Assembly (NCBI GenBank): GCA_016219965.1
Contig: JACRJM010000003.1
Span: forward strand, 194,299-258,298
From: Candidatus Schekmanbacteria bacterium
GTDB taxonomy: Bacteria > Schekmanbacteria > GWA2-38-11 > J061
Reading direction: 5' to 3'
Length of the DNA stretch: 64,000 nucleotides
Translations under genes and position numbers: made by a program
Notes under the pieces: generated by a model
Databases searched by the model: none
Seen by the model: the letters and a program-made list of their open reading frames with translations, nothing else
What the model was told of the DNA's origin: nothing
Shown: piece by piece, positions 62,320 to 64,000 of the stretch
Layout: the number at the start of each line of letters is the position of its first letter
Numbering within the stretch: position 1 is the stretch's first letter

Positions 62320-62823
62320 ATGGGAAAAATTGCAGTTGAAATAGTAATGGGAAGCGAATCCGACTTGCAGACAATGCAGGAATGCGGAAATATTCTCGAA
62401 CAATTCGGTCTTTCATATCGTTATAATATCATATCAGCCCACAGGACCCCTGATGAGGCAGCTCTATTCAGCAAATCTGCGGCAGGAAGAGGAGTAAAAA
62501 TCATAATAGCAGGGGCAGGGTGTGCAGCACATCTTGCAGGTGTTATCGCATCGCACACAACTCTTCCCGTAATAGGAATTCCTATAAGCAGTCCCCCTTT
62601 AAATGGTCTTGATTCACTTTTTTCAACTGTGCAGATGCCAGGAGGCATTCCTGTTGCAACTATGGCAATAGGAAGTGCAGGGGCGAAAAATGCCGCGCTT
62701 TTCGCCATAAGGATGCTATCCGTTGATGACGGAAAACTTAGAAAAAAGCTTGAAGGCTACATCAGCAACATGAAGGAAAATGTAAAAAAACAGAATGAAA
62801 AGGTTTCTGCCAAGCACGCCTGA
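62320..62823 (+). CDS. purE: N5-carboxyaminoimidazole ribonucleotide mutase
   Basis: A 167-residue class I PurE with VMGSESDLQTM, ISAHRTPDE and GAGCAAHLAG (catalytic histidine and substrate-binding loops). It rearranges N5-CAIR to CAIR in purine synthesis. The partner purK is not adjacent. Length and motifs are complete. Confidence 0.96.
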   Translation: MGKIAVEIVMGSESDLQTMQECGNILEQFGLSYRYNIISAHRTPDEAALFSKSAAGRGVKIIIAGAGCAAHLAGVIASHTTLPVIGIPISSPPLNGLDSLFSTVQMPGGIPVATMAIGSAGAKNAALFAIRMLSVDDGKLRKKLEGYISNMKENVKKQNEKVSAKHA

Positions 62824-62850
62824 GTTTTTTATTCTCTCATCTGTCACTGA

Positions 62851-63672
62851 TTAGTCTTTCCTATACGGGTCCAGTACATCCCTTAGTCCCTCACCAATTA
62901 AGTTAAAGGCAGTTATGCTTATGAATATCACCGCCGCAGGAAAAAGTATGAGATGGGGATAAAACCTCAATGATGCCCAGCCTTCATTGGCAAGCGTTCC
63001 CCAGCTTGAAAATGGCGGCGGCACTCCAAGCCCCAGAAAACTTAGTGAAGATTCTGCAAGTATTACCTGCGGTATCCTGAATGTAGCGGTTATTATGAGA
63101 GATGTTAAGGCACAAGGAAAGATGTGAAGGAATATTATTCGTGTCTTACCTGCGCCTATTGTCTTTGCAGCTTCTACGAAGTCCTGCACTTTAATCCTGA
63201 TGACCTCGCCGCGCATAACCCTTGCCACAGTTACCCAGCTAACAAGGGAAAGACTCAGTGTGATCCCTGTTATACCCCTGCCAATCATTATTGATATCAG
63301 GATTATGATAAGAAGGTCAGGGATACAATATACTACATCAACAAAGCGCATCATGGCACTCTCCGTCTTCCCGGCTATGAATCCTGCGCATGCCCCATAA
63401 ACTGCGCCGAACAGAACTGCAATGGCCGAAGAAATTATAGCTACAGTAAGCGATATCCTCGCACCATAGATTATGCGGCTTAAGATATCTCTGCCAAGCC
63501 TGTCTGTCCCAAAGTAATGTGACGCGGAAGGAGCTTGAAGCAAAGCTTTGGTATCCTGATATTCATAGGGAAAAGGCGCGATAAAATCAGCAAAAAGCGC
63601 TGTGAACGAAAGAATGGCTATGAAAAAAACTGCAACAGCCGCGAGCTTATTTTTTTTAAGCATTTTTAACAT
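62851..63672 (-). CDS. dppC: oligopeptide/dipeptide ABC permease (DppC/OppC)
   Basis: A 273-residue membrane protein with six predicted helices, an N-terminal ADFIAPFPYEYQD stretch typical of OppC/DppC, and the EAA loop (EAAKTIGAGKTRIIFLHIFP, about 165-185) that contacts the ATPase. It imports peptides or related ligands. Its start overlaps dppB by 17 bases. Confidence 0.92.
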   Translation of the reverse strand: MLKMLKKNKLAAVAVFFIAILSFTALFADFIAPFPYEYQDTKALLQAPSASHYFGTDRLGRDILSRIIYGARISLTVAIISSAIAVLFGAVYGACAGFIAGKTESAMMRFVDVVYCIPDLLIIILISIMIGRGITGITLSLSLVSWVTVARVMRGEVIRIKVQDFVEAAKTIGAGKTRIIFLHIFPCALTSLIITATFRIPQVILAESSLSFLGLGVPPPFSSWGTLANEGWASLRFYPHLILFPAAVIFISITAFNLIGEGLRDVLDPYRKD

Positions 63673-64000
63673 TCCTTATGCGCGGGTCAAGAAAGGCGTA
63701 TGAAATATCAACGGCAAAATTCGCAAGTACAAGTATTACAGAGTAAACTATGGTAATTCCCATGATCATCGGATAATCCCTGTCCGTGACCGCCAGGACA
63801 AAAAACTTCCCCATACCGGGAATAGAGAATATATGTTCCACGACAAAAGAGCCTGTCACAAGTGCGGCAAAGAGCGGTCCCAAAACAGTTACAACCGGTA
63901 TAAGGGAGTTAAAAAGAACATGTTTTATGAAGATTCTCTGTCTGCTTAAACCCTTGGCTTGTGCGGAAGAAACGAAGTTAGCATTGAAAGTGTCGAGTAT
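63656..64000 (-). CDS. dppB: oligopeptide/dipeptide ABC permease (DppB/OppB), partial
   Basis: C-terminal part of a DppB/OppB permease cut by the window edge. It shows the EAA loop FVSSAQAKGLSRQRIFIKHV, then FNSLIPVVTVLGPL, helix FVVEHIFSIPGMG and a C-terminal PRIRNVKNA-like end. The frame remains open to base 64000. It is the inner-membrane partner of DppC. Confidence 0.93.
   Translation of the reverse strand: MLDTFNANFVSSAQAKGLSRQRIFIKHVLFNSLIPVVTVLGPLFAALVTGSFVVEHIFSIPGMGKFFVLAVTDRDYPMIMGITIVYSVILVLANFAVDISYAFLDPRIRNVKNA

Noticed and set aside
1-64000. CRISPR arrays, tRNA, rRNA and transposase or integrase genes
   Set aside because: No regularly spaced repeats, tRNA T-loop patterns in a foldable context, or transposase/integrase domains were seen on either strand.

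Overview
The window (about 42% GC by eye) comes from an uncultured-looking, anaerobic, Gram-negative bacterium. LptF/G-type permease, an O-antigen ABC exporter and type IV pilin/secretion pseudopilins point to an outer membrane. Archaeal-type split glutamate synthases, Hdr- and Mvh-type iron-sulphur proteins and a MetV/MetF pair point to an anaerobic redox style seen in deep-branching lineages (Nitrospirota, deltaproteobacterial groups, candidate phyla such as Schekmanbacteria). I cannot fix the phylum from the sequence alone.

Layout. 1-9.3 kb is ordinary chromosome: a small cytochrome c, RecD2 helicase, a HicAB pair, an LptF/G permease, a gamma-carbonic-anhydrase-like protein, then siroheme and heme genes (precorrin-2 dehydrogenase, HemL), an MFS transporter and a WYL regulator. 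9.3-22.2 kb is an accessory/defence region. It holds an Fe-S PD-(D/E)XK nuclease and an ArdC-like zincin with small partner genes; a BcgI-like restriction-modification locus (nuclease-methylase fusion, a specificity gene split by a one-base frameshift, and a tail gene with a HEPN-type RX4H motif); an XRE/ImmA pair; AbiEi/AbiEii; a TumE/TumA-like pair; a pRiA4b-ORF3-like gene; and a DUF433 gene with a truncated DUF5615 partner. Two nearly identical orphan HicB-like mini-genes flank the XRE-ImmA-AbiE block as direct repeats. Remnants of methyltransferase gene ends lie at two junctions.

22.3-35.8 kb is the most unusual metabolic region. Cluster A (+ strand) runs MvhD-like Fe-S protein, MetV, MetF, a degenerate ferredoxin/glutamate-synthase-like protein, an intact ferredoxin/FMN glutamate-synthase core, and a fused glutaminase-GXGXG protein, nearly every junction overlapping. 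Cluster B (- strand, convergent) runs HdrB-HdrC fusion, glutaminase, FMN core, GXGXG subunit and an O-methyltransferase. Two paralogous split glutamate synthases therefore meet tail to tail, one tied to methylene-THF reduction and the other to a heterodisulfide-reductase-like protein. This is my best candidate for an undescribed system. A and B may be glutamate or N-methylglutamate synthase-like complexes, or redox hubs, fed by unusual electron donors; the function is inference.

36.1-48.6 kb is a surface-polysaccharide locus: an epimerase with a zinc-ribbon insert behind a clear promoter, Wzm/Wzt exporter, two B12-binding radical SAM enzymes, a nucleotidyltransferase-like protein, a phosphodiesterase-glycosyltransferase fusion and further glycosyltransferases. 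48.5-64 kb is mixed housekeeping: an ABC-2 transporter, HD-GYP protein, phytoene-desaturase-like FAD enzyme, GspH pseudopilin, Ogt, MFS, DAHP synthase, a second epimerase, DPM-like and UbiA-like prenyl-phosphate sugar enzymes, an amidohydrolase, a DUF1573 protein, PurE and an oligopeptide ABC permease pair cut by the window edge. No rRNA, tRNA, CRISPR array, transposase or integrase was recognised.
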